A stretch of 21,279 nt of DNA. Source: Pseudomonadota bacterium. GTDB taxonomy: Bacteria > Pseudomonadota > Gammaproteobacteria > Xanthomonadales > Xanthomonadaceae. Each line of letters begins with the position of its first letter. The first letter of the stretch is position 1. Below the pieces are notes generated by a model that did not search any database, was not told the origin of the DNA, and saw only the letters and a list, made by a program, of their open reading frames with translations. A program made the position numbers and the translations under genes. Below are positions 11,339-19,065 of the stretch, piece by piece. The DNA is taken from the NCBI GenBank assembly GCA_023390905.1, contig JAEWBY010000106.1, positions 1-21,279 of the forward strand, written 5' to 3'.

Positions 11339-13018
11339 GTGACGAAGGCCGCCGAACGCATCATCCAGGCGCTGCTGCCGCGCAAGCCGGCGCCGATTCT
11401 CGAACGCCAGACCGGGCTGCCGTATGGCTGGGGCCTGTGGTTGCGTACGCTGCGGGCCGAGCGCGGCGCGATCCCGCGCGACAAATCCGAAAACATCGTC
11501 CGTGATCTGATGCAGCGCCCGCCGCCGCCGCGCGGCGCCATCGCGCCCGCGCTCGGGTTCTGGGGCGGGCTGCGTTCGCTGTTCCATCAGCAGTGGGAAC
11601 CGCCGCTGCGCGAAGAACGGCCGCTGCGCTGGTTCGCGTCGGCCGTCAGCCTGCTGATGCATGCATTGTTCGTGCTGCTGCTGGTGTGGGTGGCCGTGGT
11701 CCGCCTGCCGCCGCCACCGGAACAGGCCGGCGAAGGCAGTCGCGTGCGGGTCGAATACATCGGCCGCGGCACACCGGAGGAAGAAGGCGGCGGTGCGCCT
11801 GCGCAGGCCTCGCCATCCACCACCGACTCCGCATCAGCATCCGCGTCCGCGCCCTCGGCCACTTCGCACGCCGACACCGAGGTGGACACCACGCCGCGCC
11901 GCCTGCCGGAGTTCGTGCCGCCGTCACCGGCCGTGTCCGCGCAGGTTCCACAGGTGCGCGAGCGCGAGATCGCCGAACCCGCGCCGCCGGCCGCGCAACC
12001 GGTGCAGGTGACCGAAACCCCCGTGCCGCAGACCGAATACGTCCTGCCGCCGCCCACAGTGCGCAACGATGCGCTGCGCGCGCCTGCGATCAGCGCGCGC
12101 GAGATCCCTGTGCAGGAGCGAGAAGTGGTGGTCGTGCCGACGCCACAGGTCCCGCGCGTCGCGCGCGATATCGTGATCCCCGCGCCGCAGATCCAGCGGC
12201 CATCGCCGCAGGTGCAGGAGCGCGAGGTTTCCGCGCCGCTGCCGCAGGTGCGCACCGTGGACGTGCCTTCGCGCATCGCACCGACGCGTGACGTGCAGGC
12301 GCCGTCGATTGCCGTGCGCGAACGGGAAATCGCCGCGCCGCGACCTGCGCCGGCCAGCGGCGAGGCCACGCAACCGGCCACGGCGGCCGCCAGCGGGCGT
12401 GCCCCCACGCCGACGCCGGCCACGGGCACCGCACCCGGCAGCAATCCGGCATCGAACCCGGCACCCGGGAGTCGGTCCAGCGCTACGGCGAGCGGTCCGG
12501 CGTCCGCCGATCGCAGCGGCGGCTGGACCACCCCCGCGCGCGGCGATGACTGGGGTGCATCACAGCGCAACGTCGCCGGAGACAGCGGCGCCAGCGCCGG
12601 CCGTACGCCGGGCCTGTTCAATGCCGATGGCAGCGTGCGCCTGCCGGGATCGTCTGCGGGCACTGAATCCACCGCCGATCGCGGCGCACCGGGCGGCGCG
12701 AGCGATCAATGGACCAGTGAACGCATCGAGCAATCCGGCGTCTGGCGCGCACGCAAGGGCGTGGATTACGAAGCCAGCAGCTTCGACAAATACTGGGTGC
12801 CGAACGAATCGCTGCTGGCCGAATGGGTCCGCCGCAACATCCGCGAAACCGTCATCCCGATTCCCGGCACCAACAAGAAGATCCGCTGCGTGATCTCGGT
12901 GCTGCAACTGGGCGGCGGCTGCGGCGTGTTCGATCCCAACCTCAACGAACAACCAGCCACCGCACGCCCGCCGCCGGAGATCCCGGTGAAACGCACGCCG
13001 CTTCCCGTGGATTCGTGA
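11339..13018 (+). CDS. TonB/TolA-like proline-rich single-pass membrane protein with 34-residue repeats
   Basis: A 559-residue protein with a GTG start 13 bases after nfuA. Layout: a cytosolic basic N-terminus (1-95); one membrane helix (about 98-121, WFASAVSLLMHALFVLLLVW); a long disordered Pro/Ala/Thr-rich periplasmic region (about 125-460); and a C-terminal globular domain (about 460-540) containing two cysteines in KIRCVISVLQLGGGCGVF. The helix carries S104-x-x-x-H108, the spacing of the SxxxH motif by which TonB couples to ExbB/ExbD, and it is followed by PPPPE as in TonB. In the spacer a (V)(Q/R)ERE(V/I) motif recurs at residues 206, 258, 292 and 326, the last three exactly 34 apart. 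The C-domain is not a recognisable TonB or TolA domain. Similar xanthomonad proteins are called 'transmembrane repetitive protein'; the function is unknown. Confidence 0.75.
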   Translation: MTKAAERIIQALLPRKPAPILERQTGLPYGWGLWLRTLRAERGAIPRDKSENIVRDLMQRPPPPRGAIAPALGFWGGLRSLFHQQWEPPLREERPLRWFASAVSLLMHALFVLLLVWVAVVRLPPPPEQAGEGSRVRVEYIGRGTPEEEGGGAPAQASPSTTDSASASASAPSATSHADTEVDTTPRRLPEFVPPSPAVSAQVPQVREREIAEPAPPAAQPVQVTETPVPQTEYVLPPPTVRNDALRAPAISAREIPVQEREVVVVPTPQVPRVARDIVIPAPQIQRPSPQVQEREVSAPLPQVRTVDVPSRIAPTRDVQAPSIAVREREIAAPRPAPASGEATQPATAAASGRAPTPTPATGTAPGSNPASNPAPGSRSSATASGPASADRSGGWTTPARGDDWGASQRNVAGDSGASAGRTPGLFNADGSVRLPGSSAGTESTADRGAPGGASDQWTSERIEQSGVWRARKGVDYEASSFDKYWVPNESLLAEWVRRNIRETVIPIPGTNKKIRCVISVLQLGGGCGVFDPNLNEQPATARPPPEIPVKRTPLPVDS

Positions 13019-13023
13019 GGCGC

Positions 13024-13051
13024 GGGATTGGGGAGACGGGAGCCGGGAGAT
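13024..13051 (+). repeat. Four GGGANNN heptamers; possible G-quadruplex
   Basis: Four consecutive 7-base units, each beginning GGGA, start at 13024, 13031, 13038 and 13045, six bases after the stop of the repetitive membrane protein. Four GGG tracts separated by exactly four bases satisfy the intramolecular G-quadruplex pattern. Similar degenerate heptamer tracts are a known feature of xanthomonad intergenic regions (recalled, not searched). The units differ in their last three bases, so this is an old or diverged array. Confidence 0.7.
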
Positions 13052-13207
13052 GGATGCGTAAAACCGGAACTCCGTCTTCGTTTGAAATACGGGGCGTGCG
13101 CCGAGACCAATGACCGCGCGTCGTGATGGTTTCCCCGGCGGTGGGCCACGTGCTGCGGTCGCGCTGGAGCACTACCGGCATCCAAATGGCCGCGTTCAGA
13201 CGACAAT

Positions 13208-13233
13208 AAAAAAAACGGAGCCCGCAGGCTCCG
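13208..13233 (-). terminator. Intrinsic terminator of the cytochrome c operon
   Basis: CGGAGCC (13216-13222) pairs perfectly with GGCTCCG (13227-13233) around a 4-base loop, and on the minus strand the stem is followed by eight U residues (A-run at 13208-13215). It sits 30 bases beyond the stop at 13263. A short TCTTC after the stem on the plus strand may give some bidirectional activity for the convergent membrane-protein gene. Confidence 0.92.
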
Positions 13234-13262
13234 TCTTCATCGATTTCCGTAGGGCCGGGCGA

Positions 13263-13718
13263 TCAATGCACGCCGTGCAGATCCCGCAGCTTGCGTTCGC
13301 GCGAGCCGAAGTACGCGGCCAGATCCGAGATGTCCTGATCGCTCAGGCCGGCGGCCTGCGGCGACATCAGCGCATGCTGGCGATCGCCGGCGCGGTAGGC
13401 CTGCAAGGCATGGGCAAGGTAGTCGGCGTACTGGCCGCCGAGCTTGGGATACGTGCCGTCGATCGGCGCGTTGCCTTCGGCGCCGTGGCAATCGACGCAG
13501 CTCTGGCCGGTGGCCTTGCCCTTGGCGCTGGCGAGATGTTCGCCGGTGGCGATGCGGCCGGCCGGCAGCCCGGCGGAGGAACTCGAACCGTGTTCACCGC
13601 TGGCATGGCCGGGATTGGTGGCCGCGGTATCGGTGGTTTCCACCTTCGAACATGCCACCAGGGCGAGGGCAGCGAACAGGGCGATGGCTAGACGCTGGGC
13701 GTGCTTGGCGTTGGGCAT
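13263..13718 (-). CDS. Monoheme cytochrome c, predicted lipoprotein
   Basis: A 151-residue class I cytochrome c, an electron carrier on the periplasmic side. Seen: a signal peptide with lipobox LVAC and lipidation at C23, a Ser/His/Gly-rich linker (24-60), then one cytochrome domain. That domain has the heme-binding C74-VD-CH78, the YPKLGGQ-x-x-DYL-x-x-AL-x-x-Y helix typical of cytochrome c4/c553 halves, a likely axial methionine M118 in HALMSP, and the C-terminal LSDQDISDLAAYF helix. It resembles one half of diheme cytochrome c4. It is the second gene of a two-gene operon, starting 7 bases after the stop of the other cytochrome gene without its own strong ribosome binding site, which suggests translational coupling. 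The partner oxidase or reductase is not in the window. Confidence 0.88.
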   Translation of the reverse strand: MPNAKHAQRLAIALFAALALVACSKVETTDTAATNPGHASGEHGSSSSAGLPAGRIATGEHLASAKGKATGQSCVDCHGAEGNAPIDGTYPKLGGQYADYLAHALQAYRAGDRQHALMSPQAAGLSDQDISDLAAYFGSRERKLRDLHGVH

Positions 13719-13725
13719 GAGCGGA

Positions 13726-14142
13726 TTACTTGACGGTGGAAAGGAAGGCGGCGATGTCGGCGATGTCCTGATCAGAGAAGCTCTGGGACTGCGCCTGCAT
13801 GGTCGGGTGCTTGCGGTTGCCGTTCTTGTATTCGGTCAGCGCGTTGATCAGGTACTCGGCCGACTGCCCGCCGATGCGCGGCACGTGATAGTTCGGGTAC
13901 GCGTTCTTGTAGCCCTCGATGCCGTGGCAACCCTGGCAGGTGTAGGTCAGGGTGCGGCCCTTGTCCGCGTTGCCGACCGGCTTGGCCGGGGCGGGTGCGG
14001 GATTGGCGGCGGGCTGGGTGCTGGCCGGAGCCGGCGCATTGGCCACCGGCGCGGTCGCGGTGGGCGTCTGTGCATTCAGTGCGGCCATTGGCAGGGTGAC
14101 GGCCAAGGCAAGGCAAGCGGCGAGCGGAAGCGGTCGCATCAT
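13726..14142 (-). CDS. Exported monoheme cytochrome c
   Basis: A 138-residue class I cytochrome c. Seen: a signal peptide (MMRPLPLAACLALAVTLPMA, likely cleaved after ALNA at residue 24), an Ala/Pro-rich linker (26-56), then one heme domain. That domain has C69-QG-CH73, VPRIGGQSAEYLINAL, a likely axial methionine M115 in HPTMQAQ, and the final SFSDQDIADIAAFL helix. It is a close paralogue in layout of the lipoprotein cytochrome downstream. Together they contain the two heme units that cytochrome c4 carries on a single chain, one soluble or tethered by its linker and one lipid-anchored. The frame is open upstream to 14250, but the start at the tandem ATG (14137-14142) gives the signal peptide directly. 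A -10-like box and a leader stem-loop lie upstream. Confidence 0.88.
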   Translation of the reverse strand: MMRPLPLAACLALAVTLPMAALNAQTPTATAPVANAPAPASTQPAANPAPAPAKPVGNADKGRTLTYTCQGCHGIEGYKNAYPNYHVPRIGGQSAEYLINALTEYKNGNRKHPTMQAQSQSFSDQDIADIAAFLSTVK

Positions 14143-14169
14143 GTCGTAATCCGGGACTCTCATTTGCGC

Positions 14170-14210
14170 GCGCTGCGTCCAATCCGCAGCGCTTGGCTGG
14201 GCGGAGTATA
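14170..14210 (-). promoter_or_regulatory. Candidate promoter and leader stem-loop of the cytochrome c operon
   Basis: TATACT on the minus strand (top 14205-14210) is a good -10 hexamer, giving a start near 14198. Just after it, GCGCTGCG (14170-14177) and CGCAGCGC (14185-14192) form a perfect 8-bp inverted repeat with a 7-base spacer. The repeat could be a leader hairpin or an operator overlapping the start region. No consensus -35 is visible. Confidence 0.5.
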
Positions 14211-14410
14211 ACGTGAGGGGAATAACGGTCGCCATCCGCTGAACGGTCAACGCACCGTCATGGCGAAGTCGCAGGCTGGGGGCGAGGCACGCGCGCGCAC
14301 TGGATAGCGGTCATTACGGACGCTGGTCACCATGACCTTCGGCGCATGAGACTGTGAAGGCGGTGATATACCTTCATACAACACCTAAACAACACCACCA
14401 CGGTCCACCC

Positions 14411-15550
14411 ATGTCCCGAGCCCACGTCCAATCCGGCCGCCCCTACCTGCGCCTTGCCCTGCTGCCCGCCCTGTGCGGCATGCTGGTCCTGTCCGGCTGC
14501 AAGGGAGGCGGCCCGACTCCGGAAGCCCAGGCCAAGAACGGCGAGGCGGCGAAGGAGGCCGACGCCGTCCCGGTCGAAGCGGTCGCCGCCAGCCGCCGCG
14601 CCGTCGCCGCCAGCTACACCGGCACCGCCGCGCTCGAACCGCGCGCCGAGTCGCAGGTGGTCGCCAAAACCTCGGGCGTGGCGCTCTCCGTGATGGCCGA
14701 GGAAGGCCAGCACGTCAGCGCAGGACAGGCGCTGGTGCGGCTGGACCCGGATCGCTCGCGCCTGGCTGTGGCCCAGGCCGAAGCCACCATGCGCAAGCTG
14801 GAGAACAACTACCGCCGCGCGCAACAACTGGTCGGCCAGCAGATGATCAGCGCCAACGACGTGGATCAGATCAAGTTCGATCTGGAGAACGCGCGCGCGC
14901 AGTACAACCTGATGAAGCTGGAACTGTCGTACACGACGGTGGTGGCGCCGATTTCCGGGGTGATCGCCTCGCGCTCGATCAAGACCGGCAACTTCGTGCA
15001 GATCAACACGCCGATTTTCCGCATCGTCGACAACTCGCGCCTGGAAGCCACGCTGAGCGTGCCCGAGCGCGAACTGTCCACGCTGAAGGCCGGACTGCCG
15101 GTGCAACTGCGCGTGGATGCGCTGCCGGGCAAGACCTTCGAAGGCGTGGTCGATCGCGTGGCGCCGGTCGTGGATTCGGGCAGCGGCACGTTCCGCGTGA
15201 TCTGCGCGTTCTCCGATGGCGGCATCCTGCAGCCGGGCATGTTCGGCCGCATGCGCATCGATTACGACCAGCGCGCCGACGCACTGGTGATTCCGCGCGT
15301 GGCACTGCTGGATGATGGCGACCCGGCGGTGTTCGTCGTGCGCAGCGGCAAGGTCGCGCGCGTGCCGGTCAAGCTGGGCTACGCCGATGGCGAATGGCTG
15401 GAAGTGCGCGAAGGCCTCAAGCCCGGCGAGCGCGTGGTGACCGCCGGCAAGGTCGCGCTGCGCGATGGCAGCAGCGTGCAGGTGATCGGCGATCCGGTGC
15501 CGAAGACCGTCGCCAAGGCCGACGACAAGAAGGCAGGTAACGCCAAATGA
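14411..15550 (+). CDS. RND efflux periplasmic adaptor (membrane-fusion) lipoprotein
   Basis: A 379-residue HlyD/AcrA-family adaptor that links an inner-membrane RND pump to an outer-membrane channel. Seen: a signal peptide with lipobox LSGC and lipidation at C30; a lipoyl/barrel-sandwich half (SQVVAKTSGVALSVMAEEGQHVSAGQALVRLD split around 95-125); a short alpha-hairpin (about 130-175, LENNYRRAQQL and NDVDQIKFDLENARAQY); the second lipoyl half (TTVVAPISGVIASRSIKTGNFV); a beta-barrel; and a membrane-proximal domain ending in a Lys-rich tail. The short hairpin suits a TolC-type partner, but no outer-membrane factor gene is in view. The start at 14411 gives the lipoprotein signal; the frame is open to 14354. 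The stop overlaps the next start by ATGA. There is no local regulator gene. Confidence 0.92.
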   Translation: MSRAHVQSGRPYLRLALLPALCGMLVLSGCKGGGPTPEAQAKNGEAAKEADAVPVEAVAASRRAVAASYTGTAALEPRAESQVVAKTSGVALSVMAEEGQHVSAGQALVRLDPDRSRLAVAQAEATMRKLENNYRRAQQLVGQQMISANDVDQIKFDLENARAQYNLMKLELSYTTVVAPISGVIASRSIKTGNFVQINTPIFRIVDNSRLEATLSVPERELSTLKAGLPVQLRVDALPGKTFEGVVDRVAPVVDSGSGTFRVICAFSDGGILQPGMFGRMRIDYDQRADALVIPRVALLDDGDPAVFVVRSGKVARVPVKLGYADGEWLEVREGLKPGERVVTAGKVALRDGSSVQVIGDPVPKTVAKADDKKAGNAK

Positions 15551-18500
15551 GCCACCACGACCTCGATCCGCAGGCGCCGCCCTCCGGCGGTCGCCTCGGC
15601 GGCGGGCTGGTGGAGTTCTCCACGCGCCGCCGCGTCACCATCGCGATGATCACCATCACGATGCTGCTGTTCGGTTTCATCGCGCTCGGCAGCCTCAAGG
15701 TGAACCTGCTGCCGGATCTGAGCTATCCGACCCTGACCGTGCGCACCGAATACACCGGCGCGGCGCCGTCGGAAATCGAAACCCTGATCTCCGAGCCGGT
15801 GGAAGAAGCGCTCGGCGTGGTCAAGAACCTGCGCAAGCTCAAGTCGGTTTCGCGCACCGGGCAGAGCGATGTCGTGCTCGAATTCGCCTGGGGCACCGAC
15901 ATGGATCAGGCCAGCCTCGAAGTGCGCGACAAGATGGAAGTCCTGCAGCTTCCGCTGGAAGCCAAGGCGCCGGTGCTGCTGCGCTTCAATCCCTCCACCG
16001 AGCCGATCATCCGGCTGGCGCTGTCGACCAAGGACGCCGCGCGCACCGACGCCGACGCCATCCGCCAGTTGATCGAACTGCGCCGCTATGCCGACGATGA
16101 CCTGAAGAAGAAGCTCGAGCCCGTCGAAGGCGTGGCCGCGGTCAAGGTCGGCGGCGGTCTGGAGGACGAGATCCAGGTCGACATCGATCAACAGAAGATC
16201 GCGCAGCTCAACCTGCCGATCGACACCATCATCACCCGCCTGCAGCAGGAGAACATCAACATCTCCGGCGGACGCCTGGAAGAAGGTTCGCAGCGCTACC
16301 TGGTGCGCACCGTCAACCAGTTCGCCAACGTCAACGAAATCCGCGAGATGCTGATCACCGCGCAGAGCGGCGGCAGCGACAGCGCGGCGCAGTCGGCGGC
16401 GCAGCAGATGGCGGCGATCGCCGCATCCACCGGTTCGGCGGCGGCGATGGCGGCGGCGGCTTCGGTGCAGAACGCATCATCCGGATCCAGCAGCGCGATC
16501 GCCGGCGGCATGCCGGTGCGCCTGAAGGACGTGGCCGACGTGCGCCAGGGCTTCAAGGAACGCGAAGCGATCATCCGTCTGGGCGGCAAGGAAGCGGTCG
16601 AACTGGCGATCTACAAGGAAGGCGACGCCAACACCGTGGCGACCGCCGAAGCGCTCAAGAAGCGCCTGGAACAACTCAAAGAGCAGATTCCGCCGAACGT
16701 GGAACTGACCACGATCGAGGATCAATCGATCTTCATCGAGCACGCCATCGCCGACGTCAAGAAGGACGCGGTGATCGGCGGTCTGCTCGCCATCCTGATC
16801 ATCTTCCTGTTCCTGCGCGATGGCTGGAGCACGTTCGTGATCAGCCTGTCGCTGCCGGTCTCGATCATCACCACGTTCTTCTTCATGGATCAGTTCGGGC
16901 TCAGCCTGAACGTCATGTCGCTGGGCGGCCTGGCGCTCGCCACCGGCCTGGTGGTGGACGATTCGATCGTCGTGCTGGAGAGCATCGCCAAGGCGCGCGA
17001 ACGCGGCCTCGGCATCCTCGAAGCGGCCATCGTCGGCACGCGCGAGGTGAGCATGGCGGTCGTGGCTTCCACGCTGACCACGATCGCGGTGTTCCTGCCG
17101 CTGGTCTTCGTCGAAGGCATCGCGGGCCAGTTGTTCCGCGATCAGGCGTTGACCGTGGCGATTGCGATCGCGATCTCGCTGATCGTGGCGATGACGCTCA
17201 TTCCGATGCTGAGCTCGCTCAAGGGCCGCTCGCCGCTGGCGTTCCCGGAAGAGCCGCCGCATCCGCGCTGGCAGCCGGACAGCAAGTGGCAGAAGCCGAT
17301 GGCGATGGGTGGGCATGCGATCGGCGCGACCACGCGGCATGGTTTCTTCGGTCTGAGCTGGCTGGCCGTGCGCATCTGGCGCGGCGCGGCCGCGGTCATC
17401 GGGCCGGTGATGCGCAAGCTCAGCGATCTGACGATGATGCCGTATCACGGCCTCGAGAAAGCGTATCTGCGCGTGCTGCCGACCTCGCTCCAGCGCCCCT
17501 GGCTGGTGCTGGGCTTCGCCGCGGCGGCATTCGTCGCGACGCTGCTGGTGGTGCCGATGCTCGGCGCGGATCTGATCCCGCAATTGGCGCAGGACCGCTT
17601 CGAGATGACGGTCAAGCTGCCGCCGGGAACACCGCTGAAGGACACCGACGCACTCGTGCGCGAACTGCAGGAGAAGCACGGCAAGGATGAGGGCGTGCAT
17701 GCGCTGTACGGCGTCAGCGGCAGCGGTACGCGGCTGGATGCCAGTCCGACCGAAAGCGGCGAGAACATCGGCAAGCTCACCATCGTGATGGCCGGGGGCG
17801 GCAACGAAACCGTCGAAGCCACCGAGACCGAGCGCCTGCGCCAGACGATGAAGGCTCATCCCGGTGCGCAGGTCGATTTCGCGCGGCCGGAACTCTTCAG
17901 TTTCTCCACGCCGCTGGAAGTGGAACTGCGCGGCCAGGATCTGGCCGGCATCGAGCAGGCCGGACGCAAGCTCGCCGCGATGCTGCGCAAGAACCCGCAC
18001 TACGCCGACGTCAAATCGACGGTGGAAGAGGGCTTCCCGGAAATCCAGATCCGCTTCGACCAGGAACGCGCCGGTGCGCTGGGCCTGACCACGCGCCAGA
18101 TCGCCGACGTGGTGGTCAAGAAGGTGCGCGGTGAAGTGGCGACCCGCTACAGCTTCCGTGATCGCAAGATCGACGTGCTGGTGCGCGCGCAGGAAACCGA
18201 TCGCGACAGCGTCGAAAGCATCCGTCGCCTGATCGTCAATCCGGGCAGCAACCGTCCGGTCACGCTGGACTCGGTGGCCGATGTCATCTCGACCACCGGC
18301 CCCAGCGAAATCCATCGCACCGATCAGGTGCGCGTGGCGGTGGTCTCGGCCAACCTGCGCGACATCGATCTGGGCGGCGCGGTGCGCGAAGTGCAGGCGA
18401 TGGTGAAGGACGATCCGCTGGGCGCCGGCGTCGGCATGCATATCGGCGGACAGGGCGAGGAACTGGCCGAATCGGTGCGCTCGCTGCTGTTCGCGTTCGC

Positions 18501-19065
18501 GCTGGCGGTGTTCCTGGTGTATCTGGTGATGGCCTCGCAGTTCGAGTCGCTGCTGCACCCGTTCGTCATCCTGTTCACCATCCCGTTGGCCCTGGTCGGC
18601 GCGGTGCTGGCCTTGCTGATGACGCGCTCGCCGGTGTCGGTGGTGGTGTTCATCGGCTTGATCCTGCTGGTCGGCCTGGTGGTGAAGAACGCGATCATCC
18701 TGATCGACAAGGTCAACCAGTTGCGCGAGTCCGGCGTCGGCAAGCGCGAGGCGCTGGTGGAAGGCGCACGTTCGCGACTGCGCCCGATCGTGATGACCAC
18801 GCTGTGCACGCTGTTCGGCTTCCTGCCGCTGGCGGTCGCGCCGCTGTTCGGCAGCCCGGGTGCGGAAGTGCGCTCGCCGATGGCGATCACCGTGATCGGC
18901 GGCCTGCTGGTGTCCACGCTGCTGACACTGGTGGTGATCCCGGTCGTGTATGACCTGATGGATCGCCGCAGCGATGAGTACTACCGCGAGCGCGGCCGGC
19001 GTGCGCGCGCCGCCGCGCAGGGCATCGACAGCGAAGGCGGCGAGGCCGCTCCGGAGCACGCATGA
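15547..19065 (+). CDS. RND efflux permease, first of two, with two unusual insertions
   Basis: An inner-membrane proton-driven RND transporter of the HAE1/AcrB type, 1172 residues against the usual 1020-1050. Seen: TM1 (about 31-50), the porter segment NLLPDLSYPTLTVRTEYTG, TM4 with the proton-relay pair D471-D472 in GLVVDDSIVV, and TM10 with K1047 in GLVVKNAIIL, so the relay is complete. Extra length comes from two places. One is an Ala/Ser/Gly-rich stretch at about 272-321 in the first periplasmic domain, just before PVRLKDVADV. The other is an enlarged linker of about 90 residues between TM6 and TM7 (559-650), Pro/Trp-rich with a possible amphipathic helix. The N-terminus has a 22-residue soluble leader. 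It is joined to its neighbours by ATGA overlaps on both sides. The substrate cannot be inferred. Confidence 0.93.
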   Translation: MSHHDLDPQAPPSGGRLGGGLVEFSTRRRVTIAMITITMLLFGFIALGSLKVNLLPDLSYPTLTVRTEYTGAAPSEIETLISEPVEEALGVVKNLRKLKSVSRTGQSDVVLEFAWGTDMDQASLEVRDKMEVLQLPLEAKAPVLLRFNPSTEPIIRLALSTKDAARTDADAIRQLIELRRYADDDLKKKLEPVEGVAAVKVGGGLEDEIQVDIDQQKIAQLNLPIDTIITRLQQENINISGGRLEEGSQRYLVRTVNQFANVNEIREMLITAQSGGSDSAAQSAAQQMAAIAASTGSAAAMAAAASVQNASSGSSSAIAGGMPVRLKDVADVRQGFKEREAIIRLGGKEAVELAIYKEGDANTVATAEALKKRLEQLKEQIPPNVELTTIEDQSIFIEHAIADVKKDAVIGGLLAILIIFLFLRDGWSTFVISLSLPVSIITTFFFMDQFGLSLNVMSLGGLALATGLVVDDSIVVLESIAKARERGLGILEAAIVGTREVSMAVVASTLTTIAVFLPLVFVEGIAGQLFRDQALTVAIAIAISLIVAMTLIPMLSSLKGRSPLAFPEEPPHPRWQPDSKWQKPMAMGGHAIGATTRHGFFGLSWLAVRIWRGAAAVIGPVMRKLSDLTMMPYHGLEKAYLRVLPTSLQRPWLVLGFAAAAFVATLLVVPMLGADLIPQLAQDRFEMTVKLPPGTPLKDTDALVRELQEKHGKDEGVHALYGVSGSGTRLDASPTESGENIGKLTIVMAGGGNETVEATETERLRQTMKAHPGAQVDFARPELFSFSTPLEVELRGQDLAGIEQAGRKLAAMLRKNPHYADVKSTVEEGFPEIQIRFDQERAGALGLTTRQIADVVVKKVRGEVATRYSFRDRKIDVLVRAQETDRDSVESIRRLIVNPGSNRPVTLDSVADVISTTGPSEIHRTDQVRVAVVSANLRDIDLGGAVREVQAMVKDDPLGAGVGMHIGGQGEELAESVRSLLFAFALAVFLVYLVMASQFESLLHPFVILFTIPLALVGAVLALLMTRSPVSVVVFIGLILLVGLVVKNAIILIDKVNQLRESGVGKREALVEGARSRLRPIVMTTLCTLFGFLPLAVAPLFGSPGAEVRSPMAITVIGGLLVSTLLTLVVIPVVYDLMDRRSDEYYRERGRRARAAAQGIDSEGGEAAPEHA

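Noticed and set aside
14325..14337. GGTCA-N3-TGACC inverted repeat upstream of the RND operon
   Set aside because: Five-base arms are too short to stand out at this length, and I found no convincing promoter that it would overlap.
16477..19059. A long minus-strand open frame opposite the first RND permease
   Set aside because: It gives a His/Arg/Gln-rich product without domain features and lies wholly inside the RND gene; it is an antisense shadow.
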